The notes under the pieces are model-generated. The model was not told the origin of the DNA. It searched no databases and worked only from the letters and a program-made list of their open reading frames with translations. The position numbers and the translations under genes are program-made. A DNA stretch of 64,000 bases, taken from Holothuria scabra. Its lineage: Eukaryota; Echinodermata; Holothuroidea; Aspidochirotida; Holothuriidae. The stretch spans positions 372,001 to 436,000 of the forward strand of contig CM074194.1 in assembly GCA_037179385.1 (NCBI GenBank). The letters run 5' to 3'. Positions 32,080 to 48,666 of the stretch are shown here, piece after piece (position 1 is the first letter of the stretch; each line of letters begins with the position of its first letter).

Positions 32080-32980
32080 AATTTCACGTTTTTAAATACT
32101 TCTTTAAAAAAAAAAAAAAAGACTTTTTCATGATGCGGTAATTCTCGCATCTTAAACAAATCAATTTAGGAACTTTGCACCATATGCTTGTCATCATATC
32201 ATCAGGTAGTTCCGTTGCAATCACTGCTATGATTAAGTGATACCGGTGAACTACAGTACGGCTTTTCCGAACTTCATAAAATTCCGATTATGCAAACACT
32301 TAATGGGAGTTGGGCGCTCTTCGGGCAGAGCAAGCATTTTTCTAAGATAGCAACAAGGTGTTGGAAACTTAACATTTCGTCAGGAAGCCTCGATCAGCAG
32401 GCCTAAAACAACATTTTGTAACAACAGCAACAACAGGAATCCTCAGTCGCTGTACAATCACGAAAGAGCAAAATCTTCAATACTCTCAAATATTTTCACA
32501 TTTCCTCACACGAATTCCAAAATTCAAAATTTTTTGCAATACAAGCTCTATGTTTTCAAATATTTATCTACGAAATGCAACAAGGGCAACAGTGATTCAA
32601 ACCAACACTATACTGCTATATATTATGTAAACGTTTGTCAGGTTTGTGAGTCAATTTTTATAATATGCGTGACCTGCATTTTTATTTCTCAGAAGAGAGT
32701 TTTGTCTCACATTAATCGACAAGTTCGTTAGGAGACAGTTTCTTTTATCATACTGTATCGATTTGTATGAAGTTGAAATTGCTCAGTAAACGAATATTTG
32801 TTGCTTCGATGGTGTAACATCTATCCGAAGTCTTCGGAAGTAATAAAATATCAAAATTTCAACAATAGATTAGCGTTAAACCCGCATATTGGCGGCTGAG
32901 AGAAATAAAGCGAGAACTCTTGAGTTGGACTGAGTCGCTACATTGCATACTGACATTTCCTCACGTCATCCTTCAAGAGG
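32080..32980. other. Unassigned DNA
   Basis: AT-rich with a 15-bp A run near 32106. No supported feature. Confidence 0.5.
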
Positions 32981-32981
32981 A

Positions 32982-33070
32982 TAGCCTGCGTAGCGCCTCT
33001 GTTGCTGCAGGCGCTTGGTTTTTCGTAGCGATGAGCTGAACGAAAAGATTTTGTCCGCTCCGCGGGCTAT
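32982..33070 (+). repeat. Short dispersed repeat, AGCCTG...GGGCTA type, copy 3
   Basis: Starts TAGCCTGCGTAGCGCCTCTG and ends TTGTCCGCTCCGCGGGCTAT. The best preserved of three copies; AGAGGAT-like words (TCAAGAGGAT) flank both sides, which could be a 10-bp target duplication. Confidence 0.65.
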
Positions 33071-33082
33071 CAAGAGGATTAA

Positions 33083-33335
33083 AAGGTCAGTCACCCCAAC
33101 TTGAATTTGTCTATCCTATTTCATAAGTGGCTCTTGAGAATCATTTTACAATATCTTGTCTCTCCAATTGTGAAATTTAGTAAAAGTAGACTGGGCTTAA
33201 TGTCTTTGTTTTCCTTGAATATGGAGTATTTAAATAATGAAATATCTCGATAGATACTTAAAGGACGAACAGGAAGAAATTGTGAGATTACACTGTTGAC
33301 TTAAAACGAGTTTGGGTGGCTGCCTTTGCCCTTAA
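33083..33335. mobile_element. MITE family H, copy 1
   Basis: Left end AAAGGTCAGTCACCCCAACTTG and right end GAGTTTGGGTGGCTGCCTTTGC are inverted repeats. Related sequence lies at 44693-44955 and at 59318-59460. Internal landmarks are TTGAGAATCATTTTACAATAT and CCTTGAATATGGAGTATTTAA. Confidence 0.65.
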
Positions 33336-36290
33336 AGTTAGCCAGCTCCCTGATTTAACAAATAACATAAAAAATAACACTTGGAAATTCAATGTTGCCC
33401 CCCCCCCCGGAAAATATTTTGTGTAAATTTGTGGAATTTGGGGAAATTTCAAGTTGACGAAATAATACTTCCTTTTTCTATTTCTTTAAATTTTTCTCAC
33501 AATAAGAAGTCGTGAAACATTTCTCACGCAAAGCTCGAATTTCCATGCAACGTATTTCTCCAGATCTCATCTTTGTCACTGCAGCATGAAGCGCGCTTGA
33601 CTCGCGTTCCGCAGAAATGCCCTCTCTGCAGCAGCGTGAATGTTCTCTGGTACACATGCAGGGTATTTTGATCAGTTCAGCGTATACCGGTACTGCGCAA
33701 CACTGACAGGGGATAAGACCGGAGCATTTGATACCATTATCGAGCTAGTTCCCTACGTATTGTTGAGCTAATGTTATGTTCGTCAACTAGATGCACTATT
33801 GGATAATACGTTGGTAATAAATATAGTAACATAATCATAGCCTCGTGAACGAAATATTCCCTCATTTAAGTATGACAATTTCCGTTTTTTTTCGTTCCAC
33901 AGACATATTTATATTCGATTTAAGGCTGCCAGCAATATATACCGGTAGGCCTTAGACTGAGTTTCCAATTTTTCCTTTCTATACGGTATATATTGTGAAC
34001 AAATTTTCTCCTTAAAAGTTTTCAGGACAAGAAAAATATGGCATTCTAAGCATGCAGTAATGAGGCACAGGGAATGTCATTTCCTGCAATCTAGGGGTGT
34101 TTTTAACAAAATTTCCCCTGGCGGGACGCTCCGGGTATCACCCTTGCCCGTTTCTAAACTTGACAACGCCCTGGGTTAGGGTAGGCGAGGTTTAACAGCT
34201 CAGTTTCCAACCTATTGGTTGATAGCCCCCTGAGTTAAGTTTAAACATTTAATAGCCTCTCATCCTACAAGCTAGTACCGGGCTGCCGGGCAGGTTATAG
34301 ACTGATCTTACTCTGTTTAACCATGGATGGAGCTAAAACAATAGCTCAGCGCTGTCTAGACACAATAATACTGCAAACCTGGAAAAACATATGATGTTTA
34401 CCTTATTTTTAAAGGACTGGTTCGGAAAATTAATCTAACTAATCAGTGGGTATGGGGATGACCACGGCCCCATGATGACATTGTCTTGTAGACAGCTTCA
34501 GGATCTTGTAGGCCATGTATTAACTTAGGTAACATTACATGACTTCATGATAACCATGTTAATACCATAAATTTACGTATTTTGTATGTAATACATGCAC
34601 ATTGACTTTGAAAATATACTAAAACTGAAAATATACTGAAACTGAAAACTCTTGGGGAAATTTTCCAGCTTTACCCCCTCCGGAAAATATCATAGCTACG
34701 CCACTGTCTGTAGTCGTAGTCTTACGATGGCGTTTGGTCAGGGACACACAAAACCGCGGGGCGACGGAGATCAATAACATCTCCATCGTAGAAAATTTGC
34801 ATAAATCGAAGACATCCCTCCCACCCCCCACCCCCCCCCCCCCAAAAAAAAAAAAAAACCTACGACGATTGTACTGGTTACAGCCCGCAATCGCCTCGAT
34901 TAATTTTAAGACTCGACTGTAATCAGTAAAATATTAGTCGCGACGCTATCCTTATTGATTATTTTCGTTTCATTGCGTTTGACGTCGCGTCGCGTCGTTA
35001 TGACACCCGGGTTTTGTAAAAGAAAGTTCCCCGTGATGCTAACGAGTGTCTTGACAAGACGAAAACATATGTAGCTTAGTTTTCTGTATTCTCAAAGATA
35101 AAATATTTAGTAAGGTTGCAAAATACCAAATGACACAGTATTATTTTAAGTCTTTTTTTTTTCAATGGCAGTTTACTGTGACAAATCCTATCCCAAAATT
35201 ATGTGTAAGCCTATGTATCTTTAATCATGAACGTTCTACCTTCCCCTTTTGACTTTCGGATTTTGAATTGATTTTATTTCCTAGAAGACATTTTCCGGTT
35301 TTTGCTCTATTTTGTTGACGTTTTGCGATCCTTCAAGGCACGAAAAAGTTCAATCATTTTTCTGTGGTACTATACCTGCTGAGACATAATGAATGTTTAT
35401 CCACCGCCGGATCAATATTTAGAGCTATGAAGCCTACAGCGAAGCTGACTGCGATTTTGAGACATACAGACTGCAATAGCTGCCTCGTTTAATAAGTTCA
35501 AGTTAGAATTGGGTAGAACTCCTCCCCTCGACAGAATCCATTTTTATTTGATTTTGTATAGCCTATATCTTATTGATTGTGTTTATCAGTCAGAATAGCC
35601 AATTTCAAGAATATGACTTCTGATAAACTTTCTGATGAAATATGTTGCCGAATCGTAGGTTAGCCTATTGTTCATTTGAAGGGGTTTTAAAATTTCTGTA
35701 ATAGAATGTTTCGTTTGCTACAGCATCTATGGAAAATGAAGTCAATTTGACCTAACCTATTTCATCGAAACGAAAGTAGGGACGACGTACGGCAAAACGG
35801 TTCAAGGGCCAGATTCGAAGTTGAGCAAACCTGAGAACTTTGAATTCTTGCAGTTTTCATGGTCGGAGTGTATGTTACTGCGCTTGATAGAGTTAACCAA
35901 AAATTTTTAATTTTTTGCATTTTTAATCATAAAAACGAAAATCGCGTAACAAGTTGACACTAATTTAACACTTAGTGAAAGTAATGATCAAATTTCAAAG
36001 CAAAATCTGCCAAATTTTGCAAGCTAACAGATCTCGATGAGATTTTTTTTGTATTTTAACTCCTAATTTTGCCGTTTTTGCACATATCAAGGCAGGAAAC
36101 AGATCAAAATGGTACTACAAATTCCAGAGATTTCATACTTGTACAGTAAATAACTAAAAAGTAATGTTTTCAGACCGATTGTGGTGATTCGGTGGACTCC
36201 CAGTCTGCTTCTACGAGAGTTTACGACTTTACACCAGCCAAGGTCATTAAGTTTCTTGAGCAGTTGAGGTCGGATGATGTGGAAGAATCA
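33336..36290. other. Unassigned DNA with short repeat traces
   Basis: No gene supported over about 3 kb. A C-run then A-run (34821-34858) and a piece ending CATAGCTACGCCACTG (34692-34707) belong to the GTGGCGTAGC dispersed repeat family on the minus strand. The rest shows no similarity to other parts of the window. Confidence 0.4.
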
Positions 36291-36299
36291 CCCAGTTTG

Positions 36300-37390
36300 A
36301 AGCTCTATCGCCCAGCTTGAGTGCAGGTTTTTCATGCTACAAAATTTTCTCACTTTTAACATACTGAGCGAGGGGCATGTCCCCAGTCCCCTCATTGACC
36401 CCAAATGACACACACTTAACCCAATGTCCCTTTTAGGATTATAAGTAATACCTATGCAAAGGTACTTGCTTGCTTCCATTAAGTCCCCTAAAAGCCTAAA
36501 TTGTCACAGCTTCCGGGGCTTTGCCGGGGCCCCTGGACCCCACGCATATATCCTCGGAATTTTAAATAGAACTCCCTATTGATAAAATGCCCAAAACACT
36601 TTGGATCTCTTAAAATGCCCTCTCTCAAATTATCAATCACATGTTCAATTTTGAGTAGCTTCAACATTTTTAAAATTGTCCCCCAAAATTAGCGTTAAGT
36701 ATATTTCTCCTTATCAAATCCCATAGTACTTCCCGATACCATTCTCGTCCCTTACTTCAACCCCACTCTTTAAAGTGGCTCATTGAGTTGGTTCATGAAA
36801 TTTAACAAATTTTTCCAAACCTATTAAGTTTTCTTCACACATCAATGACAAATGGTAAAACTTAAATAATACCAATATCCTACATACAAATAACTGTTTT
36901 ATGAGTGAGTACTAAACGGCTCAATTCAGTTTTAGAAACTTTGTGACCAGACACTTTTTCAAATTATGTACAAAACAGTTGCAAGTTAGGACGTCACAAA
37001 ATTCAAAGTTTTAACGTTTCCTGTAACATTTGGATGTGAAACTTGACTGATTATACTAGCTATAAGCATTTTCATGTGGTAGTGACTCTATAACACTCTT
37101 ATTAGGTTATCGATATCAACTCAATGAGCCCCTTTATATTCATAGTTTAGAATCCTTAATTTGAATATGATTTTCGACCATTTTGGAGCCTCTCAAATCA
37201 CTAAAATCGCTGAGCTTCGGGGGCTTTGCCCCTGGGCACCACCAGGAGCCTTTAAGCGGGCCCCTGTGCCCCATGCCGATGGCTTTTTGCGCTTCGCGCA
37301 AAACCGGACGCCTTACGGCGTCACCATTATGTCGGCTGCCGAAAAATCATGCCCTAATAATAAAACATCTTCCGCCGCCTATGTACAGTA
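36300..37390. repeat. GC-block dispersed repeats
   Basis: Two GC-rich blocks, CAGCTTCCGGGGCTTTGCCG at about 36508 and GAGCTTCGGGGGCTTTGCCC at about 37211, are related and each follows AAATTG or AAATCG. They resemble the recurrent GGGGGCTTCGCCCC motif of many dispersed elements. The DNA between is AT-rich and unassigned. Confidence 0.45.
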
Positions 37391-37515
37391 CGAGCTACAG
37401 TAATCTACATTGCATTTTCAACTTGCTGTCAATCAAAGAGCTGTGTCAATTTAGAATTTTTGGACTAATAAAAACAAAAATCGTAGTTTGGGTGAGAGTT
37501 GGCTGCCTTTAGGAC
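37391..37515 (+). repeat. Family A-related MITE fragment
   Basis: CTTGCTGTCAATCAAAGAGCTG, then AATTTAGAATTTTTGG and GTAGTTTGGGTGAGAG match the right third of family A. Confidence 0.6.
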
Positions 37516-39014
37516 AAACCTGTCGAAGCTGGTGCAACTTAAAGTCTGTTCTGTTTACTGCGCATCAGTAATTAACAACAACATTAAATTAAAAAAAGGG
37601 ATTTTAAGTTCAGATGGTGACATAGGCCATTCATTTCCAAGTTTAAAAAAATATTTATGATTGGTTAGCATGATATTAAAGGTTACATAATTTCTCATTG
37701 ACCAAACCGGACGTCTCTTGGGTGCAAGTGTAAGAGAACGTAATTTAATACGGTACGTTATATGTAGAGAATATGACAATGTTGATGCGCTGCTATTGTG
37801 TCTCGTTCCCCATGACTTTAAATCTAAACATTAACAATCGATAAACCGATTACAAGGTCACGGTGAATCAACTAAAAATGGCACATAACTGTTTTAGAAT
37901 TGCAGAACCAAAGATAAGAATCTACAAAACCAATAGTCTATGAAAAAATGTGCTGTCAGTTTTTAAATTGTAAGCACTTTTTCCATTTTCTTTGGGTATA
38001 TATGGGTACTTGTTAAAGGTCAAGAGCAGTCCTCCCAAACTTATTTCGACGCAACAGCTCAATAACACAATTTCCCCCTTAAACTTCTCTTTAAAGTACC
38101 TTCCATTATATTTTAAAACTTCCATATTGCACATGAAGGTAAAACAAGCAGCTACTTCTAGCAGTGTTGTAAATTTTATACTTGAGGAGAAAAATTGCTG
38201 TCACATGATCAGATGATTGTCAACAACCAGTCATGAAACAGGACAGTCTTCTATACAACTTTTTTAGAGTGTACAGATCTCCGTTCTTTACTCCGATAGA
38301 TCTAGTAAGGGAAAACATAGTTACATTAGACTGTTAGACAAGGTGAGACTCCCTTACTTGTCCGATCCCACAGTGGTGGAGTTCCATTTCACTTTAGCAC
38401 TAAACCTTGGTGTCAATACCTGAACATACCGTTTAACAAATAGCAATTACAAACGACTGTGTGATAAATTTTTGCATTCATCATTCTTTATCAGAGTAAG
38501 ATGCCAATTACAAAAATGTTGTATAACAAAACTCTTTCCCACAATCCCTTGTAATTGATAATTGGTCCATTGTCAATTCTACCACCTCCACTGACTGGTT
38601 GTTTAGAATCCTGCATTCTGATTGGTTAAACACTGACAGGTTATCCTCCAACACACCGGCCGTTATAACGGTTTGCAGAAGCCACTAGAAAGTAAACCCC
38701 CAAAAGGACATTTTTAGGTGATAGAACAGGAACAAACCACATTTATCGGATTATTATCGGTGAATAACCGGTCTCCACTCCAAATTTGAAAGAAAGCACG
38801 GACTCAGCTTTGCCTCCTCCGTTATTTTTCCAGTTTTGGAGTCTCGACGGTTTACACACCAACAGAAGCCAGACATATGCAGTTCATAGTACGACCTTAG
38901 ACAGTTTCATGTTTACAAACGTGCACCTGCAAAAGTTTTGCAACAGCCTGGTCATTCATGAAGTTTCGACATAAGAATAAGTGGAAATTTATGCAAATAA
39001 ACGCACTGAAGTTA
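37516..39014. other. Unassigned DNA with family G repeat
   Basis: A family G copy at about 38015-38265 begins AAAGGTCAAGAGCAGTCCTC and ends near GACAGTCTTCTATACAAC. The remainder has no supported feature. Confidence 0.45.
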
Positions 39015-39279
39015 GGTTATAGCTTTGGGGCGGCCGCACAGAAGCGTTGATAGTTAGAGCTTTGATAGGGCTATCAATCCTCTATCAATCCTTCTCCTAT
39101 CAGTACCGGCCGCACAGAAGCGTTCATCCCTCTACCAACACCACTTATAATACTAAAAGCCAATTTTGACAATGCAGAAACTTTGAAGTAAGGGGATTAT
39201 CTATCAGAGCTGATAGCTTATCAGTGAAAGGCCGCACAGAAACTATCACTATTGGTAAAGTTTTACCAATTCACTAACT

Positions 39280-39507
39280 GTGACCAAGGCACAGTTAGTG
39301 ATGTTGATAGCACAGTTAGAAGCTGCCTATACACAGATGTGGGTTGCAGAGGCAGATATTAACTTTGAGACGAAGGAGCGAAAGGACAAAAGATACGATC
39401 CTTTACAAAAGGAAAGTGAACGTGTTTTTGCGAAAATATATCTCTCTTTAAAAGCGCAGTTTATTGAGTCTTTTTACATTGTAAAAATATCGGGAAAATG
39501 TGTTTGA
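39280..39507 (+). CDS. Short unidentified ORF inside the 4-kb element
   Basis: A 75-codon frame beginning MTKAQLVMLIAQLEAAYTQM, with a hydrophilic, amphipathic, helix-like composition (many E, K, Q) that is less AT-driven than most chance ORFs here. Its 3' half is part of a segment duplicated 200 bp downstream. No family is recognised. It could be a captured exon or a transposase remnant, or chance. Confidence 0.2.
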   Translation: MTKAQLVMLIAQLEAAYTQMWVAEADINFETKERKDKRYDPLQKESERVFAKIYLSLKAQFIESFYIVKISGKCV

Positions 39508-39806
39508 GACAAAACTTGACAAACACTTCTTGCAAGTATGGAATTTTAGTGTATGCACTGCCAGAGAAAAAAGTTACTCAAAATTGTAAAAAAAAACCCA
39601 AAATAAAAATATATTCAATAATATATTCAAATAATATATCGCTCTTTAAAAGCACAGTTTATTGAGTCTTTTTACATTGTAAAAATATCGGGAAAATGTG
39701 TTTGAGACAAAACTTGACAAACACTTCTTGCAAGTATGGAATTTTAGTGTATGCACTGGCAGAGAAAAAAGTTACTCAAAATTGTAAAAAAAAAACCAAA
39801 ATAAAA
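39440..39806 (+). repeat. Direct duplication of ~170 bp
   Basis: 39444-39612 and 39641-39806 are nearly identical: both contain TATTGAGTCTTTTTACATTG, AAAATATCGGGAAAATGTGT and CTTCTTGCAAGTATGGAATT, ending in an A-run and CCAAAATAAAA. The spacer is a short AT-rich run with ATATATTCAA repeats. Confidence 0.85.
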
Positions 39807-40638
39807 AAAAAAACACGCAATCAAATTAAAACTGGGCCAAAGTGTGAAAGTTCCCACACTGTCACATTTTGGAAATGTAGCAAGAATTGCAAATATTGAT
39901 TCTGTTTCGGTAAATGGAAAACCTTATATTTAGCCTATATGAGCGAAATAACCGTGAATATATCAGTATGTGCATGATATTTGTTGAAGTGAATAAAGCA
40001 GCAAGTAGGGATCATGCATGTCCGATGTCCCAGTATAATTTTGATGTTATCGGGAAGAGAATCCAGCAATGTATGGGGTATTTGAAGAGTGGGAACCATG
40101 ATCATGTCATTTTTCTCCAATAACTGGCAAGAAACGACACTTCACTGTTACTACATTTAACTTTCAACGATAATTTTTTTATGCAGCTTGAAATGTAACG
40201 AGACAAGAATCTAGTGTGGTACAACAAGAAAAGGGCACATCCCCATTTTCACCTTTCATATACGATGCCAATTTTATTTAGTTTCATATTAAAATACTTT
40301 GGAATAGTTTTAAAGTTACTTTTGTTTATAGAAGCTTAGAAGCATGATGCAAAAATCAATGTTCACAGGTACAAAATTTTCTCTATCTATGTGGTTTTCC
40401 AAACGTACAGTTAGTTGCGGGATGGCGGGGGCGGCCTCTGAATCCCTTTCTGGCCAGGGGCTTGGTAGTTTGATCTTTGCCCTCATCTAAATTCTCCCAA
40501 GCTTTGGTCGATTAAGACATTACATTGAAACTGAAACAGAGTAAGCATTCCTTTGGGTAAGGTCCATAGCTTTTTTGTCTACTCAATGCTTTTATCCCAA
40601 ATAATATTTTACCCACCAATTTGTTTGCCCTGGGGCAG

Positions 40639-40805
40639 TGGCGTAGCCACGGGGAGGGTTTTGGGGGTTAGAACCCCCCCATGACCCAACCTTGCAAATG
40701 CAAAAAACACCTAAAATAGCGGGGCTTTTTTCTATCCTCAGACTTTTCCCTCATATCGTGCCCCAGATACCCCCCCCCCCATGACACCAAAACCCACCCC
40801 ATGAC
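40639..40805 (-). repeat. GTGGCGTAGCC-CATGGGG dispersed repeat, copy 2
   Basis: Starts CAGTGGCGTAGCCACGGGGA and ends CACCAAAACCCACCCCATGA. This is the inverted counterpart of 11156-11352, and it is inserted within the 4-kb element. Confidence 0.65.
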
Positions 40806-43027
40806 ACAATCCTGGGTGCCTGCCTGGGGGTATCACTTGTAGTATTTACTTTCAAATCTTTCAGTCCATCTGTAGAATCGGGTTCGTCGAGGGCAGGATT
40901 TTCCCTCTTCTCCCGCAAACTGCAGTCAATCTTGTCTATACACCCTTTTAAGGCTCTGCCGTTTTTCCATGATACTTTGCAGACTCCTGTCTACTGCACC
41001 AACTGCAGTAACGTCTACTCTATTATTTTAAATATTTCTTCTTTAGTTTTTAAAAAATTTCATTGCTGTGCTTAGCCTGCAGCGTCTTATTAAATCGAAT
41101 GAAATTATCCCGTATTACATTAGTTTCTTCCTGGAGCAGGGGATCGTTTTCGCTTGTTTGGAGCTGTATTTGATTGCTAAGTTCTAATTTCTTCTTAAAA
41201 TAATAACTTCGACCTTTTGTTGTCAAGTATCACTAAAACTGCTATTGTAAAGCTGTCTCAACCACTGTGTGCGACAAGCACCTTATCCTTTGTTCCAGAA
41301 AGTCCCGGTTAACAATAATGTCCCTTCAAGTGGAGATTACCGAGCAAAGCACTGGGAAATACCCCATTCGTAAGCAGAATTTGACGTCATTAACATGCTA
41401 ATTGAGTCTAAAAGTTTTCTATCAGTGAGCAGCTCTATCAACATCTTCGGTACGGTCATTTTGCACCTGTTGATAGTAGCAGGTTTGATAGGCAGTTGAT
41501 AGCGCTATCAAAGCTTCTACTATCAGCGCGTCTGTGCGATCACCCCATCCCCCAATCATATTTTTACCGTAAAAAAATAACTTGAAAACGTTTTTAATGG
41601 AGATTTAAAAGTAGGGGATGGGGGAGTTGATCTGTAAATAAAACAGAAAAAATGAATTTAGGTGGGTTCGGACATTCCACGTGACTTCCGGTGATCTGGA
41701 ATGTGCTTTTGGTCAAACATTTCCGGTACGCTTCTGCGCCAACTTATTGTGGCGTTCCGTAAAGGTAGTCTTTCCATAGTTCTTATCCCCCACCTTAGTC
41801 CAAATTCTGGAGCCACTGTCTACGAAGTTCATTTTGAGTGGGCAGGGTTTTTTTACGTTGACCTCAGACTTCGTCCTCCATTCTTGACTTGTGCCACTAA
41901 AGTCTTGAGGAATAGTCTAGGCCCCAAATCATTTGTGGCCAGAACCCCATGGCAAATCCGGCATCGTGTACCAACAGCATAACGGACAATTTGCTTTGGT
42001 GGGGTTCCAACTTATGTCCTCACGACTCGAAGTCCGAAGATGTGCAGACTACTGAGATCCATGTAAAACTTGAAGTGCCGAGTCTCTCTTTTTAGGACTT
42101 TATAGGATTTGACTTAAAGAAACTCTGATTTAAGCAACAAATGTTGCAGGATTTTGCATGTCGACACCATTGGAACGTTTCCAAAGGATGTCCAAAGAGA
42201 AGGGGAAACCCCCTCCCCCATACTTCTCTCCCAGGACGGCGACCCGTAAGTGTCATTCTGCACCCACCAGGTTTCATCCGAGGATACTTTAATTTTCAAA
42301 AAGTAATCCAAGAGGGGGAGGGAACACCTCTCTCCTTTCACCCCTCCCCAGTCCTCCAATTAAACCATGCGGTGAGCTACCACAGCAAAGATCCCCGTAT
42401 TTGTAGATAACGTCCTACATATGACAATATTCGCCCCACCTTTCCCCTCCAATCAATAATTATACTGTGGCGGGGTCCCTGGTGGAAGGAAAGGCCCTTC
42501 AACTTCGCCAGATCTCGATGTCGCACATCAACGTATGATAGTGGGGTGAAGAGCCTTCAAGTGACACCATCCCCCCAATCACCCCGAGCATGTAATAAGG
42601 TGTTTTTTCTGCCACTCCTATAATATTCAAAAGTTCATTAAAACGTTCGTTTGAATTGAAAGTTAAAATCATTCTCGCTTTATCTTCAACAGTCCAAAAT
42701 ACTCTAGGCTACCATTGCCTTTGGCTGAATTTGCTCCCTCCTTTGACAAATAAATGTCAGCACCTAACATGCCACATTTTCATGCTTACTGACAACAAAA
42801 TATTTTTATTGTCACTATCATTAACGATGCCTTGGTCACTTTTACTGAGTCGATATATAGCATTACCAGTAGCGATTGTAAAGTGCAGCCTACTGCTGAT
42901 AGACTCTCAGCGCGATAGGCTAATCCCCTTATCAATAAGCTTCTGTGCGGTCATAATTTGCTATCAGTACTGATAGTGGTGTTGGTAGCGCTATCAACGC
43001 TTCTGTGCGGCCGGCCCTGGTGTATAG

Positions 43028-44690
43028 TTTAGGATACGCGTCTAGCTAAGGAAGATGCCATGTAGGCCTAATGCTTTATTACATCGAATCTACATGCACG
43101 GCATAAAATGAAAAAGACCCTTATAGCTACAAATACGTCGTTATGACAAATGCACATTGAATGGTCGCTAATTAACTATTATCTTTGGTCATCGAATCAG
43201 TTTCGTGCCTTGCGGTGAAAAAAAATTGAAAATGTGACGTGGTTAAACAATTTATAAGCGAATTTGATGAAATTAACACACGTGAAAAACGCTTACATGT
43301 CGCATGGCACTACTTGAACAGTTCAACCAGGGAGGTGTTATTAGAGGTCTAATCACACCTCCCAAGTTCATCTGGGCTAAGCTCTTTTCCTACCTCTTAT
43401 AGTGAGTAGACGCGCTCTGTTTAAGGTGTTTCTTGATTGGCGGTTGCTATTGTATTGTATTGATTGAATACTTTGTTAGTGATATGGATTTGAGCCATCG
43501 TTAGCCAGGTAGGAAATTCCTTGTTTAACATAGGGCATTGCCCCGTAGTCTCGCTTAAGTTGCTGGGAAATCTGTGCGAATGGAGTCTCTTCTCACAGTT
43601 TTTGGGCCATGGCCAGGCAATGGACAAACTGTGTTTGTAGTGCCAGGATTCTGGACGGGGAGTTAAAATATTATAGATGTGCACGGGCTATGGACTCATG
43701 ATGCTTTGTGGTACCGGTACAAGTAAAAGGCTATTCCATATTTGTGGGAACGAAAAGTTTTCTTGGAAAGTGTCCCCTGACAGGCTCGGCGAAAGCGATG
43801 TAGATCCCAGTACAATTCCTTTCCGACCTTTTACATTATACTCAATAAAATGAAGCAAAGTGAGTGGATGTGTCACCGTAGAACATCCTTGAGTATACAA
43901 TCATTATGTATACGTGTCTTCGAAAGAAGAATTGCTATGAGAGCTAGTACCATGAAGTCTGTTGTTATTCGCTTGATAAATGCAAACATAGTTTAATAAT
44001 TAAAGTCTGGCACCAAACAACATTTATGACGACGAAATCAATCGTTTGCCGTTCAGAAATTATTCACTTCCGTGGGTAAAGCCAGAGGCAGTATCATTCA
44101 GGATTCTATTTACAACAAAATGTTTGCATTTTGGGGAAACAATTTTACTAGAATGAAGAATTAGGATAGCTACGAGCAAAATTGCATTGATTTACGAATT
44201 ATCCATGTTGCCAGGTAGCCGGGCTTTGAAGATCTTATTGGAAGTGCATGGTTAATAAGCCTGAACTCAGACAATCCAATTTTTCCATTCTCGTTAGGGT
44301 TTAAATCAAAGACATTAAGTGGTACTTATGCGGCTATTTATCTCATTAAATAGACTATCAAGTGGTGACATTTCACGTCAGATGAAGAGCCTTACATTTG
44401 ATTAAACGTTAATATTTCGTGGAAACCGCAATAGCTCTTAAATAAACTGAAATGATGAACACAACAGCTGATGAAGACACTATGCTAATACTTTGGTTTA
44501 CACAACAATTTTCGTTTGAACGGAATCGTTACATCCTGGCTCTCGGTATAGCTTAGTTTCTAAAGACAAGTGCCCATATATCCAGTGATAGTACAGACCC
44601 GGGGAGTTGTATTCAATCCCTCCCTCACCAAATTCCGAATTGCCCTCCTCAAAACTCTTTACAAACAAATCAAGTTCACCTTTTTCAGAT
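43028..44690. other. Unassigned DNA with one miniature palindrome
   Basis: No gene supported. Open frames at 43421-43900 (minus strand) have no recognisable domain. The miniature palindrome at 43321-43370 is the only defined feature. Confidence 0.4.
43321..43370. mobile_element. Miniature palindrome, 36-bp class, second copy
   Basis: From 43328 the element reads CAGGGAGGTGTTATTAGAGG and continues to CACACCTCCC, with the last two bases mutated (AA for TG). Flanks are GTTCAAC (43321-43327) and GTTCATC starting near 43366, 6 of 7 identical. The inner part pairs TTAGAG/TCTAA and GGTGT/CACACC. Confidence 0.65.
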
Positions 44691-44692
44691 GT

Positions 44693-44955
44693 CGAATGAA
44701 GTTAGCCCAATTTGATTCAGTATAGTAGACAGAAGTTTTTTATTGGTCCTTGAGAGTCAGTTGGACAATATTTTTCACTAAATTTTTAAATTTATAAATG
44801 TAATACGTTGGTTTACTTTGAATATGCAATATATTGAAGTCCTACAGTATCATGAAATACACAAAGAAGAAATAACAAGAGAGTTTGGGAGGCTGAGTGC
44901 AAAGCTGTCGTTGTTTCAAAATAAGTTTAGGTGATTGCTTTTGCTCTGAAGTTCT
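44693..44955. mobile_element. MITE family H, copy 2
   Basis: Left end near AAGTTAGCCCAATTTGATTC, right end near TTTAGGTGATTGCTTTTGCTC. Shares CCTTGAGAGTCAGTTGGACAAT and a CTTTGAATATGCAATATATT word with the copy at 33083-33335. Confidence 0.5.
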
Positions 44956-48653
<3,698 letters not shown>

Positions 48654-48666
48654 CTGAGTAATCCGA

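Larger units (their letters stand above)
39015..43027. mobile_element. ~4-kb hAT-like element with iterated subterminal motifs
   Basis: The element is placed at 39023-43019. Ends: CTTTGGGGCGGCCGCACAG at the left; CTGTGCGGCCGGCCCTG at the right, whose reverse complement begins CAGGGCCGGCCGCACAG. Flanks GGTTATAG (39015-39022) and GTGTATAG (43020-43027) match at 6 of 8 positions, fitting an old 8-bp hAT duplication. The motif GCCGCACAGAAGCGTTGATAG or parts of it recurs near 39028, 39104, 39231 and, inverted, near 41500, 42940 and 42990. Such repeats often serve as transposase-binding sites. No hAT transposase domain was recognised inside, so it is probably non-autonomous, and it may consist of nested units. 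Confidence 0.65.

Noticed and set aside
31769..32141. Two overlapping ORFs of 94-95 codons with repeated FWRELHS and LFGGNFT-like peptides
   Set aside because: The peptide repeats simply mirror the 22-bp units of the foldback arm; neither frame is favoured.
41701..41982. 93-codon ORF within the 4-kb hAT-like element as a transposase exon
   Set aside because: No hAT dimerisation or catalytic motif is visible, and the composition is not convincing.
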